64,000 bases of DNA, from assembly GCF_018408855.1 (NCBI RefSeq), contig NZ_AP024322.1, forward strand, positions 1,612,001-1,676,000, written 5' to 3'. A program made the translations under genes and the position numbers. Below are positions 53,084-64,000 of this stretch, piece after piece (within the stretch, counting starts at the first letter, position 1; each line of letters begins with the position of its first letter). Source of the stretch: Caballeronia sp. NK8. Its GTDB lineage: Bacteria; Pseudomonadota; Gammaproteobacteria; Burkholderiales; Burkholderiaceae. Below the pieces are notes generated by a model. It had not been told where the DNA came from, did no database searches, and worked only from the letters and a program-made list of their open reading frames with translations.

Positions 53084-55312
53084 TTATTCGGCCAGCTCCG
53101 TCTTCCATTTCGCCGCATCGCTGAAGAATTCGCGCACGACGTCCAGTTCGCGCGTGCGCTTGAACGGCGGCAGGCTTTGCCAGATGCGTCGCCCGTAGGG
53201 CTTGTCGACGAGCCGCGTGTCGCAGATCATCAGCACACCGCGATCCGTCTCCGCGCGAATCAGACGCCCCGCGCCCTGCTTGAGCGTGATGACCGCCTGC
53301 GGCAACTGGTGCACTGCGAACGGGCTCAGGCCTTTCTTCGTCAGCGCGTCGAGACGCGCCGCGAGCACCGGATCGTCGGGCGGCGCGAATGGCAGCTTGT
53401 CGATGACGACGAGCGACAGCGCATCGCCGCGCACGTCGACGCCTTCCCAGAAGCTCTGGCTGCCCACGAGAATCGCGTTGCCGTACGCGCGGAAACGATC
53501 GAGCAGCTCGGTGCGGCTCGCGTCGCCCTGCACGAGCAGCGGATTGTCCCAGCCGCGCCGCTCGATCACATCGCGCAGGCGCGTGGCGATCCGGTCCACC
53601 GCGCGCAGCGTCGTGCACAGCACGAACACGCCGCCACCCGCCGACTCGATCACGGGCAGCGCGGCTTCGAACACGGCATCGGTGAATTGCGGCGAGGAAG
53701 GCTGCGGCAGATTGCGCGGCACGTACAGCAAGCCTTGCGACGGGTAATCGAACGGGCTCGGCAAGGTCATCGAACGGCGCGCGTTGAGGCCCATCTGCGC
53801 CGCGTAATGCGTGAAGTCGCCGCGCACCGAAAGCGTCGCCGACGTGAAGATCCACGCGCGCGGCACGCCCGCGCGCTGTTTCGCGAAGATCGGCGCCACC
53901 GACAGCGGCGTCTCGTGCAATTGAACCGTGTGCGAGAACACTTCGATCCAGCGCACCATTTCGTTCGGCTCTTCCTTCGCGGCTTGCCTGGCGGTCTCTT
54001 CGTCGCCGACGACGGCGCGTTCGAGCGAAGTGGGCGGCGTGGTCCATCCGGCGAGCAGGTCCTGCAGCTCGCGCGCGCGACGAACCAGCGCCTGTAGCGA
54101 CTCCGCGCGCTCCGCGTGCGCGGACACCGCGGACGTGAGCGCCGACAGATGCGTCTCCAGCGTGTCGAGCGCATCGAAGAGCGGATGGCCGTCCGGCAAC
54201 TGCCCGAGCGACAGGCGCACCGAATCTTCCTTGAACACGAGCCGCAGGTCGCGCGCCGCGCGCTCCAGCGCCGCGCCGAGCTTGGTCCAGTCCGCCGCGT
54301 CGCGCGCGTGCGAAAGACCTTCGGCGACCGTATCGCGCGCGAGTTCGAGCAACTGCGTGGTCGAGAGCGTCTCGCCGAAAAAGAGCGTCGCCGTCTCGGG
54401 CAGCTGATGCGCCTCGTCGAAGATGATCGTGTTCGCCGTCGGCAGCAATTCAGCCATGCCGGTGTCGCGCAACATCACATCGGCGAAAAACAGGTGATGA
54501 TTCACCACGACGATGTCCGCCTGCTGCGCTTCCTTGCGCGCCTGCATCACGAAGCATTCCTTGTAGTGCGGGCATTCCTGGCCGAGACAGTTGTCGCGCG
54601 TGGACGTGACCATCGGCCAGACCGGTGAATTTTCCGGCACGCTCGCAAGCTCGGCCTTGTCGCCGGTGCGCGTGATCTTCGCGAAACGGATGATTTCCTG
54701 CAGATGCGACGTGTCCTGGCGCGACGGCAGGCGGCCGTTGTCTGCGGTGCGTTCCAGGTAGTAGTGACACAGATAGTTGGCGCGGCCCTTCAGCATCGCG
54801 ATGGACACCGGCACCGCGAGCGCGTCGCGCACGGTCGGGATATCGCGCTGAAAGAGCTGATCCTGCAGATGCTTGGTGCCGGTCGACACGATGACCTTGC
54901 CGCCCCACAGCATGGCCGGGACGAGATACGCGTAGGTCTTGCCCGTGCCCGTGCCCGCCTCGACGATGAGCGTGTTTTCGCCGCCGTCGATGGCCGCCTT
55001 CGCCGTCGCGATGCCGATGTCGTCGGCCGGCTGTTCGTCGGGCGCGTACGGCTTGTCCGACGGCCCGAGCTTGCGCGCGGGGCGGCGCTGCGCCTCGAAC
55101 ATCGCGGGCTCGGGCATCGCGCGGCCCGACGCTTCCATCGCGGCCGCGACCGAGCGCGCCATTTCGATCTGCGAGGCGCGCGGCCGGTAACCGTCGATCG
55201 CGCGCGCGAGCAGTCCTTGCGCGGCGAAGATGGCGTCGAGCTCGACGCTGCGCTTGCCGGTCAGTGCGAGCGGCGCGGTCGCATCGTCAGTGTTTTGTGT
55301 GGGTGAGTTCAA
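53084..55312 (-). CDS. dinG: ATP-dependent DNA helicase, DinG/XPD-like
   Basis: A 742-residue superfamily 2 helicase. It has motif I in VEAGTGTGKTYAYLVPAMLW, the iron-sulfur-type cysteines in NCLGQECPHYKECFVMQARK, the DEAH box in TIIFDEAHQLPETAT, and the C-terminal motif VI in VITLKQGAGRLIRAETDRGV. These enzymes unwind D-loops, R-loops or G-quadruplexes. The open frame starts with TTG at 55312; no better ATG is near, so a TTG start is likely. Confidence 0.92.
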   Translation of the reverse strand: MNSPTQNTDDATAPLALTGKRSVELDAIFAAQGLLARAIDGYRPRASQIEMARSVAAAMEASGRAMPEPAMFEAQRRPARKLGPSDKPYAPDEQPADDIGIATAKAAIDGGENTLIVEAGTGTGKTYAYLVPAMLWGGKVIVSTGTKHLQDQLFQRDIPTVRDALAVPVSIAMLKGRANYLCHYYLERTADNGRLPSRQDTSHLQEIIRFAKITRTGDKAELASVPENSPVWPMVTSTRDNCLGQECPHYKECFVMQARKEAQQADIVVVNHHLFFADVMLRDTGMAELLPTANTIIFDEAHQLPETATLFFGETLSTTQLLELARDTVAEGLSHARDAADWTKLGAALERAARDLRLVFKEDSVRLSLGQLPDGHPLFDALDTLETHLSALTSAVSAHAERAESLQALVRRARELQDLLAGWTTPPTSLERAVVGDEETARQAAKEEPNEMVRWIEVFSHTVQLHETPLSVAPIFAKQRAGVPRAWIFTSATLSVRGDFTHYAAQMGLNARRSMTLPSPFDYPSQGLLYVPRNLPQPSSPQFTDAVFEAALPVIESAGGGVFVLCTTLRAVDRIATRLRDVIERRGWDNPLLVQGDASRTELLDRFRAYGNAILVGSQSFWEGVDVRGDALSLVVIDKLPFAPPDDPVLAARLDALTKKGLSPFAVHQLPQAVITLKQGAGRLIRAETDRGVLMICDTRLVDKPYGRRIWQSLPPFKRTRELDVVREFFSDAAKWKTELAE

Positions 55313-55396
55313 GGCGTGCTAGATCCTGCGAGATTCGGCGCGGCCACGTACGCGAGGCGCCGACGCCAGCACGAGCCCGCGGCCGGCGCGCGGCGT

Positions 55397-55630
55397 TCAG
55401 TGCGCGTCCGAGTCCAGCTGCAATTGCAGCAGGAGAATGGTGTCCTTGACCTTGAGCTTGCGCTTTTTCAGGCGTCTCAGCTCCAGGTCGTCGATGCCGG
55501 ATAGCTTGTCGATCAGCGTGTCCAGGCTATGGTGCTCTTCCTGCAATTGCGCGATGCGATCGCGAAGCACGGCGGCATCCATGGCGGGTTGTCGGGGTGC
55601 GTGCGGGGATTCACTCAAGCGCTGCTGCAT
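55397..55630 (-). CDS. YdcH family (DUF465) small protein
   Basis: A 77-residue helical protein. The segment LRDRIAQLQEEHHSLDTLID followed by LELRRLKKRKLKVKDTILLL matches the YdcH/DUF465 pattern, with its conserved H-x-x-L-D and L-K-K-x-K-L-x-x-K-D. Function unknown. AGGAGG eight bases before the ATG at 55630 strongly supports this start. Confidence 0.88.
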   Translation of the reverse strand: MQQRLSESPHAPRQPAMDAAVLRDRIAQLQEEHHSLDTLIDKLSGIDDLELRRLKKRKLKVKDTILLLQLQLDSDAH

Positions 55631-55693
55631 GCTCGCCTCCTTTCATCCACTTTGCTCGGGCCTGCCCGCGCTCGCGCGGCGAGTCCGACTGTC

Positions 55694-56536
55694 CTACTTG
55701 GCTTGCTGTTGCTGTTGTTGCTGCTGCAGTTTCAGTTGTTGCTGGCGCTCCTGTTCCTGCTGCTGCGCCTTTTCCTGCGCCTTCCTGGCGGCTTCCTTCT
55801 GACGCGCTTCGACTTCCGCGCGATGTTGCGCGGCTTCCTGCTGCTTCTGGTCGAAGCGCTGAGCCTTTTGCTCGCGCTCCTGCGCATCCTGCACGCCGCG
55901 CGCGCGCGCTTCGTCCAGCTTCTTCTGATAGTCCGCCTGCTTTTGATCGTACGCCGCCTGATTGGCCGCGCGCTGCGGCGCTTCGGCATTGCGCTCGGCG
56001 GCGGCGAGCGCGTTCTGGCGCTGCCTGTCCTCGAAAGCCTTCTGGCTCGCCTGCTCGTTCGCCGCGCGCTGCGGCGCTTCCGCCTCATATTGCGCCCGCT
56101 TGAGCGCCGTCTGCTGGTCGCGTTGCTTCGCGCGTTCGGCGCGCTGCTCGTCGTCGAGCGCCAGTTGTTGCTGACGGATCTGCTGACGCGTTTCGCGCAT
56201 TTCGTTGCGCGCGTTGTCGAGACAGTGGTTCACGAAGAACTTGCTGTAGCAGTCGTGCTGCTTCACGCCGTAGCGGTAATTGTTTTCCTCGGTGCGCTGA
56301 TCCAGCGCCTTCTGACGCTGGGCGAACTCGCCCTTCAGCGCGTCATCGGCGCTTTGTTCGGCCGACGGCGCGCCATCGAGCGGACGCGCGCTCACGGACG
56401 TACCGGAATCGATCGGCCTGGCGGATTGGGCGAGCGCGACGTGCGGCGCGAGTGCGCCCGACGCGCACAGCAGCGCCAGAGCCGCGGCGGCAGGCACATT
56501 TGAAAGGCGAAAGTTGTGCAAATGGATAAACGGCAA
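55694..56536 (-). CDS. Gln-rich exported coiled-coil protein
   Basis: A 280-residue protein with a hydrophobic leader ([20 protein letters not shown], cleavage near LAQ/SAR at about residue 38). Most of the mature part is a long charged helix rich in Gln, Ala, Glu, Arg and Lys, with [20 protein letters not shown] and two copies of [10 protein letters not shown], ending in a glutamine run. There are two Cys in the mature part (HDCYSKF and NHCLDNA). The open frame starts at TTG 56536; a GTG at 56497 is also possible. Similar helical periplasmic proteins occur in Burkholderia, but I name no function. Confidence 0.75.
   Translation of the reverse strand: MPFIHLHNFRLSNVPAAAALALLCASGALAPHVALAQSARPIDSGTSVSARPLDGAPSAEQSADDALKGEFAQRQKALDQRTEENNYRYGVKQHDCYSKFFVNHCLDNARNEMRETRQQIRQQQLALDDEQRAERAKQRDQQTALKRAQYEAEAPQRAANEQASQKAFEDRQRQNALAAAERNAEAPQRAANQAAYDQKQADYQKKLDEARARGVQDAQEREQKAQRFDQKQQEAAQHRAEVEARQKEAARKAQEKAQQQEQERQQQLKLQQQQQQQQAK
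55700..55750 (-). repeat. Polyglutamine-coding CAG/CAA run
   Basis: On the minus strand the end of the coiled-coil gene is a near-continuous run of CAG/CAA codons interrupted only by LKL. Such runs can change length by slippage. Confidence 0.75.
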
Positions 56537-56761
56537 CGTGATAGAGAATCAGGTGCAGAAAGGTATGCAATAGGCCTGTGCGATGTCCAAATTCTATCAC
56601 CGCGCGCCGGAGCGCTCCGCCATTTATGGCAAAATGCCCCGCTCAGTATCCCGGTCCGAACCCCGCTCGCCATGCGGCCGCCCGCCCGCAGCGCCTCGCC
56701 TACGCGAATCGGCGCACCCGGGGCGGACTCGCCGCTGCCGAGCCGCAGACAGCGCAGAATC

Positions 56762-59101
56762 ATGACGGAAACCGTAGCACTCAAGATCGTACAGCGCATT
56801 GCCACCGAACTCACCGTGCAGCCGCGCCAGGTCGCCGCCGCCGTGCAGCTTCTCGACGAAGGCTCGACTGTCCCGTTCATCGCCCGGTATCGCAAGGAAG
56901 TCACCGGCAATCTCGACGACACCCAGTTGCGCACGCTCGAAGAGCGCCTGCTCTATCTGCGCGAACTCGAAGACCGCCGCGCGACGATCCTGCAAAGCAT
57001 CGACGAGCAAGGCAAGCTCACCGACGAACTGCGCGGCGCCATCGAAGGCGCGGACAGCAAGCAGGTGCTCGAAGATCTCTACCTGCCGTACAAGCCGAAG
57101 CGCCGCACGCGCGCGCAGATCGCCCGCGAAGCCGGCCTCGAGCCGCTCGCCCAGGCGCTGCTCGCCGATCCCACACTCGATCCGCAAGCCGAAGCCGCGA
57201 AGTTCGTCGATGCGGAAAAAGGCGTCGCCGATACCAAAGCCGCGCTCGACGGCGCGCGCGACATCCTCTCCGAGCAGTTCGGCGAAACGGCGGAAGTCCT
57301 CGGCAAGCTGCGCGAGCATCTGTTCGGTCAGGGCCTCGTCATGTCGAGCGTGGTGGACGGCAAGCAAGGCGAGGAAGGCGAGAAGTTCCGCGACTACTAC
57401 GACTACAGCGAGACGATCCGCACCGTGCCGTCGCATCGCGCGCTGGCGCTCTTTCGCGGCCGCAATGCGGGCGTCCTGAGCGTCAAGCTCGGTCTCGGCG
57501 AGGAACTCGACGCGCAGATTCCGCATCCGTGCGAAGCGATGATCGCGCAGAAGGTCGGCATCGCCAATCGTGGCCGCGCCGCCGACAAGTGGCTCTCCGA
57601 CGTGTGCCGCTGGTGCTGGCGCGTGAAGGTGCAGCCGCATCTCGAAACGGAACTGCTCACGCAGTTGCGCGAACAAGCCGAGCATGAAGCGATTCACGTG
57701 TTCGCGCGCAATCTGAAGGACTTGCTGCTCGCGGCGCCCGCCGGCCCGAAGGCTGTGATCGGCCTCGATCCGGGTCTGCGCACGGGCGTGAAGGTTGCGG
57801 TCGTCGATCGCACCGGCAAGCTGCTCGCCACCGACACCATCTACCCGCACGAGCCGCGCCGCGACTGGGACGGCTCGCTCGCGAAACTCGCCCGTATCGC
57901 GCAGGCGACAAAGGCCGAACTCATCTCCATCGGCAACGGCACCGCGTCGCGGGAAACCGACAAGCTCGCGAGCGAGCTGATCGCGAAGCATCCGGAGCTG
58001 AAGCTGCAGAAAATCGTCGTGTCCGAAGCGGGCGCGTCGGTGTATTCGGCCTCCGAGCTTGCCGCAAAGGAGTTTCCGGAACTCGACGTTTCGTTGCGCG
58101 GCGCGGTATCGATCGCGCGGCGTCTGCAGGACCCGCTCGCGGAACTCGTGAAAATCGAGCCGAAGGCGATCGGCGTCGGCCAGTATCAGCACGACGTGAA
58201 TCAGCGCGAACTGGCGCGCTCGCTCGATGCAACCGTCGAGGATTGCGTGAACGCCGTGGGCGTCGATGCGAACACTGCGTCAGTCGCGCTGCTGGCGCGC
58301 GTGTCGGGCTTGAACGCGACGCTCGCGCGCAATATCGTCGAGTATCGCGATGCCAACGGGCCGTTCCCGTCGCGCGAGCATCTGAAGAAGGTGCCGCGCC
58401 TCGGCGACAAGACCTTCGAGCAGGCCGCGGGCTTCCTGCGCATCAACAACGGCGAAAATCCGCTCGATCGTTCGTCGGTGCACCCGGAGGCGTATCCGGT
58501 CGTCGAGCGCATTCTCGCGAAGATCAAGAAGCATATCGGCGATGTGCTCGGCAAGCGCGAAGCGTTGACGGGACTTTCGCCGACCGAATTCGTCGACGAA
58601 CGTTTCGGCCTGCCGACCGTGCGCGACATTCTCACCGAACTGGAAAAACCCGGCCGCGATCCGCGCCCCGAGTTCAAGACGGCGACCTTCAAGGAAGGCA
58701 TCGAGAAGATTTCGGACCTCGTGCCGGGCATGATCCTGGAGGGCGTCGTGACGAATGTCGCGGCGTTCGGCGCGTTCGTCGATATCGGCGTGCATCAGGA
58801 CGGCCTCGTGCACGTCTCGGCGTTGTCGACGAAATTCATCAAGGACCCGCACGAGGTGGTGAAGGCGGGTCAGGTCGTCAAGGTGAAAGTGCTGGAAACC
58901 GATGTGAAGCGCCAGCGCATCTCGCTGACGATGCGCCTCGACGACGACCTCGCGCCTGCGACACCGGGCAATGCGGGCGCGCCATCGCGTGGCGGGCAGG
59001 ATCGCCGTGCGGGCGGCGGACGTGATACCCGCCCGAACCAGCGTCGCGAGCCCGAAGCGGCCGGCGCGATGGCAGCGGCGTTCGCGAAACTGAAACGCTG
59101 A
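56762..59101 (+). CDS. tex: Transcription accessory protein Tex
   Basis: A 779-residue RNA-binding protein. An N-terminal helical domain begins [20 protein letters not shown] with [19 protein letters not shown]. The central YqgF-like RNase H fold contains [20 protein letters not shown], helix-hairpin-helix motifs lie around [20 protein letters not shown], and the C-terminal S1 domain reads [20 protein letters not shown]. It influences transcription and toxin expression in several pathogens. The start at 56762 is set by family alignment; an upstream frame to 56516 overlaps the divergent coiled-coil gene. A Gly/Arg-rich tail follows S1. Confidence 0.95.
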   Translation: MTETVALKIVQRIATELTVQPRQVAAAVQLLDEGSTVPFIARYRKEVTGNLDDTQLRTLEERLLYLRELEDRRATILQSIDEQGKLTDELRGAIEGADSKQVLEDLYLPYKPKRRTRAQIAREAGLEPLAQALLADPTLDPQAEAAKFVDAEKGVADTKAALDGARDILSEQFGETAEVLGKLREHLFGQGLVMSSVVDGKQGEEGEKFRDYYDYSETIRTVPSHRALALFRGRNAGVLSVKLGLGEELDAQIPHPCEAMIAQKVGIANRGRAADKWLSDVCRWCWRVKVQPHLETELLTQLREQAEHEAIHVFARNLKDLLLAAPAGPKAVIGLDPGLRTGVKVAVVDRTGKLLATDTIYPHEPRRDWDGSLAKLARIAQATKAELISIGNGTASRETDKLASELIAKHPELKLQKIVVSEAGASVYSASELAAKEFPELDVSLRGAVSIARRLQDPLAELVKIEPKAIGVGQYQHDVNQRELARSLDATVEDCVNAVGVDANTASVALLARVSGLNATLARNIVEYRDANGPFPSREHLKKVPRLGDKTFEQAAGFLRINNGENPLDRSSVHPEAYPVVERILAKIKKHIGDVLGKREALTGLSPTEFVDERFGLPTVRDILTELEKPGRDPRPEFKTATFKEGIEKISDLVPGMILEGVVTNVAAFGAFVDIGVHQDGLVHVSALSTKFIKDPHEVVKAGQVVKVKVLETDVKRQRISLTMRLDDDLAPATPGNAGAPSRGGQDRRAGGGRDTRPNQRREPEAAGAMAAAFAKLKR

Positions 59102-59120
59102 CGCGCGAAACCGCCAAACA

Positions 59121-59157
59121 AAAACCCCACGTTTTGCGACGTGGGGTTTTCTTTTTT
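59121..59157. terminator. Bidirectional terminator between tex and kup
   Basis: AAAACCCCACGT (59121-59132) and ACGTGGGGTTTT (59139-59150) form a perfect 12-bp stem with a 6-base loop, then CTTTTTT on the plus strand and TTTTTGTTT on the minus strand. It serves the convergent tex and kup genes. Confidence 0.92.
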
Positions 59158-59180
59158 GCGCTGTCGAGAAAATCGAAGCG

Positions 59181-61073
59181 TCAGATCTCGATCTTCGTGC
59201 CCAGTTCCACCACGCGATTCGCGGGAATACTGAAGAAATCCGTCGGCTTGGCCGCGTTCTGGTGCATCCATGCGAACACGCGTTCACGCCATACCGACAT
59301 GCCTGGCAATTCCGTCGGCACGACAGTTTCGCGCGCCATGAAGAACGACGTGTCCATCAGTTCGAAAGTCATCGCGTGCGTGCGCGTGATCTGCTCCAGC
59401 ACGGCCTTCACATCGGGCGTCTCGTTGAAGCCGTAGGCCGCCTTCGTGAGGAACAGCCCGCCGCCGATGTCCTTCACTTCGAGACGATGCGCATCGTCGA
59501 CATAAGGAATGTCGCGCGTCGTGAAGTTCATGAAGATGGTGCGTTCGTGCAGCACCTTGTTGTGCTTCAGGTTGTGCAGCAGACTCACGGGCACGAGCGA
59601 ATCGCTGCCGGTGAGATAGATCGCCGTACCCGACACGCGATGCGGCGGATGCGCAAGCAGCCCCTGCAGGAACGGCATCAGCGGGATACCGTCGGCGGCC
59701 GTGCGATCCTTCACGATCATGCGGCCCTTGTACCACGTCATCAGCAGGAAGAAGAGCGCCCCGCCGATACACAACGGCAGCCAGCCGCCCTGCTCGATCT
59801 TCAGCAGGCTCGCGCCGAAAAAGCCGATGTCGATCATCAGGAACACGGCGATCATCCCGCCGACGAGCCAGCGGTTCCAGCCCCACAGATTCACCATCAC
59901 GACCGACACGAGGATGGTGGTCGTGAGCATCGTCGCGGTGACGGCGAGGCCGTACGCGGCGGCGAGATTCTCTGAACTCTTGAAGCCGATGACGATGCAC
60001 AGGATGATGAAAAGCAGCATCCAGTTGACGAGCGGAATATAGATCTGGCCGATCGCCAGTTCCGACGTGTGCAGAATCTTCATGCGCGGCACGTAGCCGA
60101 GCTGGATCGCCTGACTCGTCAGCGAGTACGCGCCGGAAATGACCGCCTGCGATGCGATCACCGTCGCAACCGTCGACAGGATCACGAGCGGCAGCAAGGC
60201 CCAGTCGGGCGCGAGCAGGAAGAACGGATTCTCGATGGCCTGCGGCGAGTGCATCAGCAACGCGCCCTGCCCGAAATAGTTCAGCAACAGCGACGGCATC
60301 ACGAAGCCATACCAGCCGTAGCGGATCGGCTTCACACCGAAGTGGCCCATGTCCGCGTACAGCGCTTCCGCCCCGGTCAGCACGAGCACGACCGAGCCGA
60401 GCACGATATACGCCTGCACGACGTGCTGCGCCATGAAGGAAAAGGCGTAATACGGATTGAGCGCGGCGATGATGCGCGGCTCCATCACGATATGCATGGC
60501 GCCGAGCACCGCGAGCGTCGCGAACCACACGACCATGATCGGCCCGAACAGCCTGCCGACCACCGCCGTGCCGTGGCGCTGAATCCAGAACAGCGCAATG
60601 AGGATCACGATCGTGATCGGCAGCACGTACGGCGTGAGCTTGGGCGCGGCGATCTCGAGGCCTTCGACCGCCGACAGCACCGACATCGCCGGCGTGATGA
60701 CCGCATCACCATAGAACATGCACGCGCCGAAAATGCCGAGCATCATCAGCACGCCCGAGACCTTGCCCCCGCCTCCCACGCTGCGCAGCGCGAGCGTGGT
60801 CATCGCGAATACGCCGCCTTCGCCATTGTTGTCGGCGCGCATGACGAACAGCACGTACTTGACGGCGACCACCATGACGATCGCCCAGAAAAGCAGGGAA
60901 ATGACGCCGAGGATCGACGCCTCGGACAAGCCGATGCCATGCGATGGGCTAAAGGCTTCCTTCAATGAGTAGAGAGGACTCGTGCCGATGTCGCCGAAGA
61001 CGACGCCGATGGCCGCGAGCGCAAGCGAGGACATGGGTTGTTTATGCTCGTGCGCGTGAGTCGTGTTAGTCAT
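59181..61073 (-). CDS. kup: Low-affinity potassium transporter Kup
   Basis: A 630-residue K+/H+ symporter. It begins with [20 protein letters not shown], the hallmark of the KUP family, and shows about twelve hydrophobic segments through residue ~440 ([40 protein letters not shown]). A cytoplasmic C-terminal domain ends [10 protein letters not shown]. Length and motifs are standard. A short His-rich N-terminus (HAHEHKQ) precedes the first segment. Confidence 0.95.
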   Translation of the reverse strand: MTNTTHAHEHKQPMSSLALAAIGVVFGDIGTSPLYSLKEAFSPSHGIGLSEASILGVISLLFWAIVMVVAVKYVLFVMRADNNGEGGVFAMTTLALRSVGGGGKVSGVLMMLGIFGACMFYGDAVITPAMSVLSAVEGLEIAAPKLTPYVLPITIVILIALFWIQRHGTAVVGRLFGPIMVVWFATLAVLGAMHIVMEPRIIAALNPYYAFSFMAQHVVQAYIVLGSVVLVLTGAEALYADMGHFGVKPIRYGWYGFVMPSLLLNYFGQGALLMHSPQAIENPFFLLAPDWALLPLVILSTVATVIASQAVISGAYSLTSQAIQLGYVPRMKILHTSELAIGQIYIPLVNWMLLFIILCIVIGFKSSENLAAAYGLAVTATMLTTTILVSVVMVNLWGWNRWLVGGMIAVFLMIDIGFFGASLLKIEQGGWLPLCIGGALFFLLMTWYKGRMIVKDRTAADGIPLMPFLQGLLAHPPHRVSGTAIYLTGSDSLVPVSLLHNLKHNKVLHERTIFMNFTTRDIPYVDDAHRLEVKDIGGGLFLTKAAYGFNETPDVKAVLEQITRTHAMTFELMDTSFFMARETVVPTELPGMSVWRERVFAWMHQNAAKPTDFFSIPANRVVELGTKIEI

Positions 61074-61257
61074 ATGAGCGGAATATCCGTCCAGGGCGGA
61101 AAAAAAACGAACGCCATTCTATCCAACGTCGCACGATAAGACGCCTGCTCGGGTGTTGCTGCAACGCCACGAGAGACGCGAGTGAGAGTTTAGCATCGTG
61201 CCCCGCGTGCGTCGGCGGGCTTGCGCGTCACCATTTGTAGTTACTTCACCGGGTGCT

Positions 61258-61306
61258 GCAAAAGCAAAACGCCGTTGCGCCCGGCTGTGTGCCAGGCGAA
61301 CGGCGT
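61258..61306 (-). terminator. Terminator after the phosphoribosyltransferase gene
   Basis: On the minus strand ACGCCGTT (61306-61299) pairs with AACGGCGT (61276-61269), extended by inner CGCC/GGCG pairs, then TTTTGCTTTTGC. It lies about 30 bases after the stop at 61337. Confidence 0.72.
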
Positions 61307-61336
61307 CGATCCTGCGTGGCGTTCAGCCCTCGTGAA

Positions 61337-61897
61337 TCACCCGCGTCCGTTTTGCGTGCCTCGCTTGATCCACGCGCCGAGGTTGTGCGGGCGCACCGTG
61401 TCCCATTCCTCGAACGGCTGATGAATCCACGGATTCGTTTCAAGATGCTGAACGTGATAGTCGGGCTTGACCTTGGAGCACGCCTTGTACCAGAGCACCG
61501 CCGAGCGCACCGACGTGATCGCCGGATAACGCTCCTTCAGATGCTCCTGCACGCGCGCGAGCGTCACGCCCGAATCGACCAGATCGTCGACCAGCAGCAC
61601 GTTGCCGGAGAGATCGCCGCGCGTCATCGTGATGTACTGCGCGATGTCGAGATCGCCCTGCTCCGTGCCCGCCGCTTCGCGGTACGAACTCGTCGCCAGA
61701 ATGGCGAGCGGCAGGTCATAGATGCGCGAAAGCTGATCGCCTACGCGCAGGCCGCCGCGCGCAAGACACAGGATCTTGTCGAACTTCCAGCCCGACTCGT
61801 GCACCTTCAGCGCGAGGAGTTCGATCAGCCGGTGGTATTCATCCCAGCCGACCCAGAGGTTCTTGTCGTCGTTGCGCGGGTCCGTCATCGCGATCAT
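61337..61897 (-). CDS. Purine phosphoribosyltransferase (hypoxanthine/xanthine-guanine type)
   Basis: A 186-residue type I phosphoribosyltransferase. The PRPP motif is NVLLVDDLVDSGVTLARVQE, with the acidic pair and Ser/Gly/Thr loop present. The N-terminal part has WVGWDEYHRLIELLALKVHE and ILCLARGGLRVGDQLSRIYD. Its place behind purA supports purine salvage from hypoxanthine, guanine or xanthine with PRPP. The start could also be the ATG at 61888. The exact base is not decided by sequence reading. Confidence 0.9.
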   Translation of the reverse strand: MIAMTDPRNDDKNLWVGWDEYHRLIELLALKVHESGWKFDKILCLARGGLRVGDQLSRIYDLPLAILATSSYREAAGTEQGDLDIAQYITMTRGDLSGNVLLVDDLVDSGVTLARVQEHLKERYPAITSVRSAVLWYKACSKVKPDYHVQHLETNPWIHQPFEEWDTVRPHNLGAWIKRGTQNGRG

Positions 61898-61932
61898 GGT
61901 GAGGCTCTTTCAAATGCTTAGGTTATATACGA

Positions 61933-61960
61933 AATGTGGCCGCAGGGAGGCGGCCACATT
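61933..61960. terminator. Perfect hairpin between purA and the phosphoribosyltransferase gene
   Basis: AATGTGGCCGC (61933-61943) and GCGGCCACATT (61950-61960) form an 11-bp stem with a 6-base loop, 38 bases after the purA stop. There is no long T-run, so it may be an attenuator or a processing site inside the purine operon. Confidence 0.5.
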
Positions 61961-61998
61961 CTTTACAGCGTCCGAATCAGATTGAGGCTCTTGGGCGC

Positions 61999-63354
<1,356 letters not shown>

Positions 63355-63496
63355 TTAGCTGGTTAAAAACGTATTTTACCTATGTTCGCGAAAGGTTCCG
63401 AGTTTTTCGGGCCTGCTTCGCGATTTCGTCACGCTTGTGTGATTGGCATGGACTAAGAAAAAGTCCTTGCCGATCAAGCGATTGTATTTGTCGCGC

Positions 63497-64000
63497 TCAG
63501 TCGCGCGCCTCGACCGTCCACTTGCCGTCGCGCTCGACGAGCACGCGGTCGAACGCGAACTCGTCCAGAACGTGATCGTGGCCGGGCAGCGCCTGAATCA
63601 CCACTTCGCCGGCGTCGCGCAGCGCAAGAATCGCCGCGAGCAAGGGCTCGTCGTGCTTCCACGGCGCGAGGATCGCGCTGCCCCGCGCATCGACCGGTGA
63701 AATGCGCGCCACTTCGCGCAGGTCGAGCGAAAAGCCCGTCGCGGGCCGCGCACGTCCGTACGCGAGACCGACGTCGTCGTAACGGCCGCCGCGCGCGACC
63801 GCGTTCGGCACGCCGTCGACGTAAGCGGAAAACATGACGCCGCTGTGATACGCATACCCGCGCAGGTCCGCGAGATCGATCATCAGCTCCGCGCCTTCGA
63901 CCCGGCCGGCGAGGAACGCGAGATCGTCGAGCGCGCGCGCGATGACCGGCAGATTCGGCAGACGCCCGCGCGCGATCTGCAGCACCGACGCATCGCCATA
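63497..64000 (-). CDS. hisZ: ATP phosphoribosyltransferase regulatory subunit HisZ (5' end outside window)
   Basis: The last ~167 residues of a HisRS-like regulatory protein; the frame is open to the right edge, so the start is missing. The segments [40 protein letters not shown] and [20 protein letters not shown] match HisZ, which activates the short form of HisG in histidine biosynthesis. The histidyl-tRNA synthetase anticodon domain is absent: the frame ends WTVEARD. Context with purA agrees with Burkholderia gene order. Confidence 0.93.
   Translation of the reverse strand, partial: YGDASVLQIARGRLPNLPVIARALDDLAFLAGRVEGAELMIDLADLRGYAYHSGVMFSAYVDGVPNAVARGGRYDDVGLAYGRARPATGFSLDLREVARISPVDARGSAILAPWKHDEPLLAAILALRDAGEVVIQALPGHDHVLDEFAFDRVLVERDGKWTVEARD

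Overview
This window is a chromosomal segment of a GC-rich betaproteobacterium of the Burkholderiaceae, most likely Paraburkholderia or Caballeronia. That placement rests on gene content and order: phaC-phaA-phaB-phaR, hisZ-purA-phosphoribosyltransferase, rluD-pgeF divergent from bamD, and rimO, clcB, kup, tex, AsmA-like, bktB and Ku/LigD genes in Burkholderia-like form. No rRNA, tRNA, CRISPR array, IS element or prophage was recognised. Genus is inferred, not proven.

Layout. (1) 1-7458, minus strand: a five-gene type I secretion operon in the order TolC-like channel, PrtD-type ABC exporter, HlyD-type adaptor, small lipoprotein, then a large protein with an HEIGH zinc-peptidase motif followed by a 177-bp (59-residue) tandem repeat array that runs off the left edge. 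This is the most novel-looking locus. (2) 7687-13298: metabolic and transport genes (Cys/Met PLP enzyme, GST, 2,5-diketogluconate reductase, ClC channel, two small proteins). (3) 13299-15653: an AT-richer cassette with an orphan hcp overlapped by two membrane-associated genes. (4) 15654-20641: AsmA-like protein, FetA/FetB exporter, two VOC proteins. (5) 20773-26222: a red-light sensing operon with heme oxygenase, bacteriophytochrome, response regulator and REC-PAS-kinase-REC hybrid kinase. (6) 26435-30349: two-gene NHEJ system (Ku, LigD) plus a small protein. (7) 30626-40769: housekeeping genes including serB, metC, rimO, kdgK and bktB. (8) 40793-44650: a Gtr-like glycan modification cluster with a methyltransferase. 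(9) 44951-49770: the polyhydroxybutyrate operon phaCAB with phaR. (10) 50089-64000: pgeF, rluD, bamD, dinG, a YdcH-like protein, a Gln-rich periplasmic protein, tex, kup, a phosphoribosyltransferase, purA and the 3' part of hisZ.

Cooperation. Four-base ATGA overlaps tie many genes together (TolC/ABC/HlyD, hcp/DUF3592/unknown, fetA/fetB, bphO/bphP, GT2/gtrA, rluD/pgeF), so these sets are probably co-translated. The pha genes make PHB from acetyl-CoA, and the nearby bktB could supply C5 monomers. In the light-sensing cluster, BphO makes biliverdin for BphP, which probably signals to the response regulator and perhaps the hybrid kinase. In the secretion operon the last gene is inferred to be the exported cargo of the three-part channel encoded upstream.
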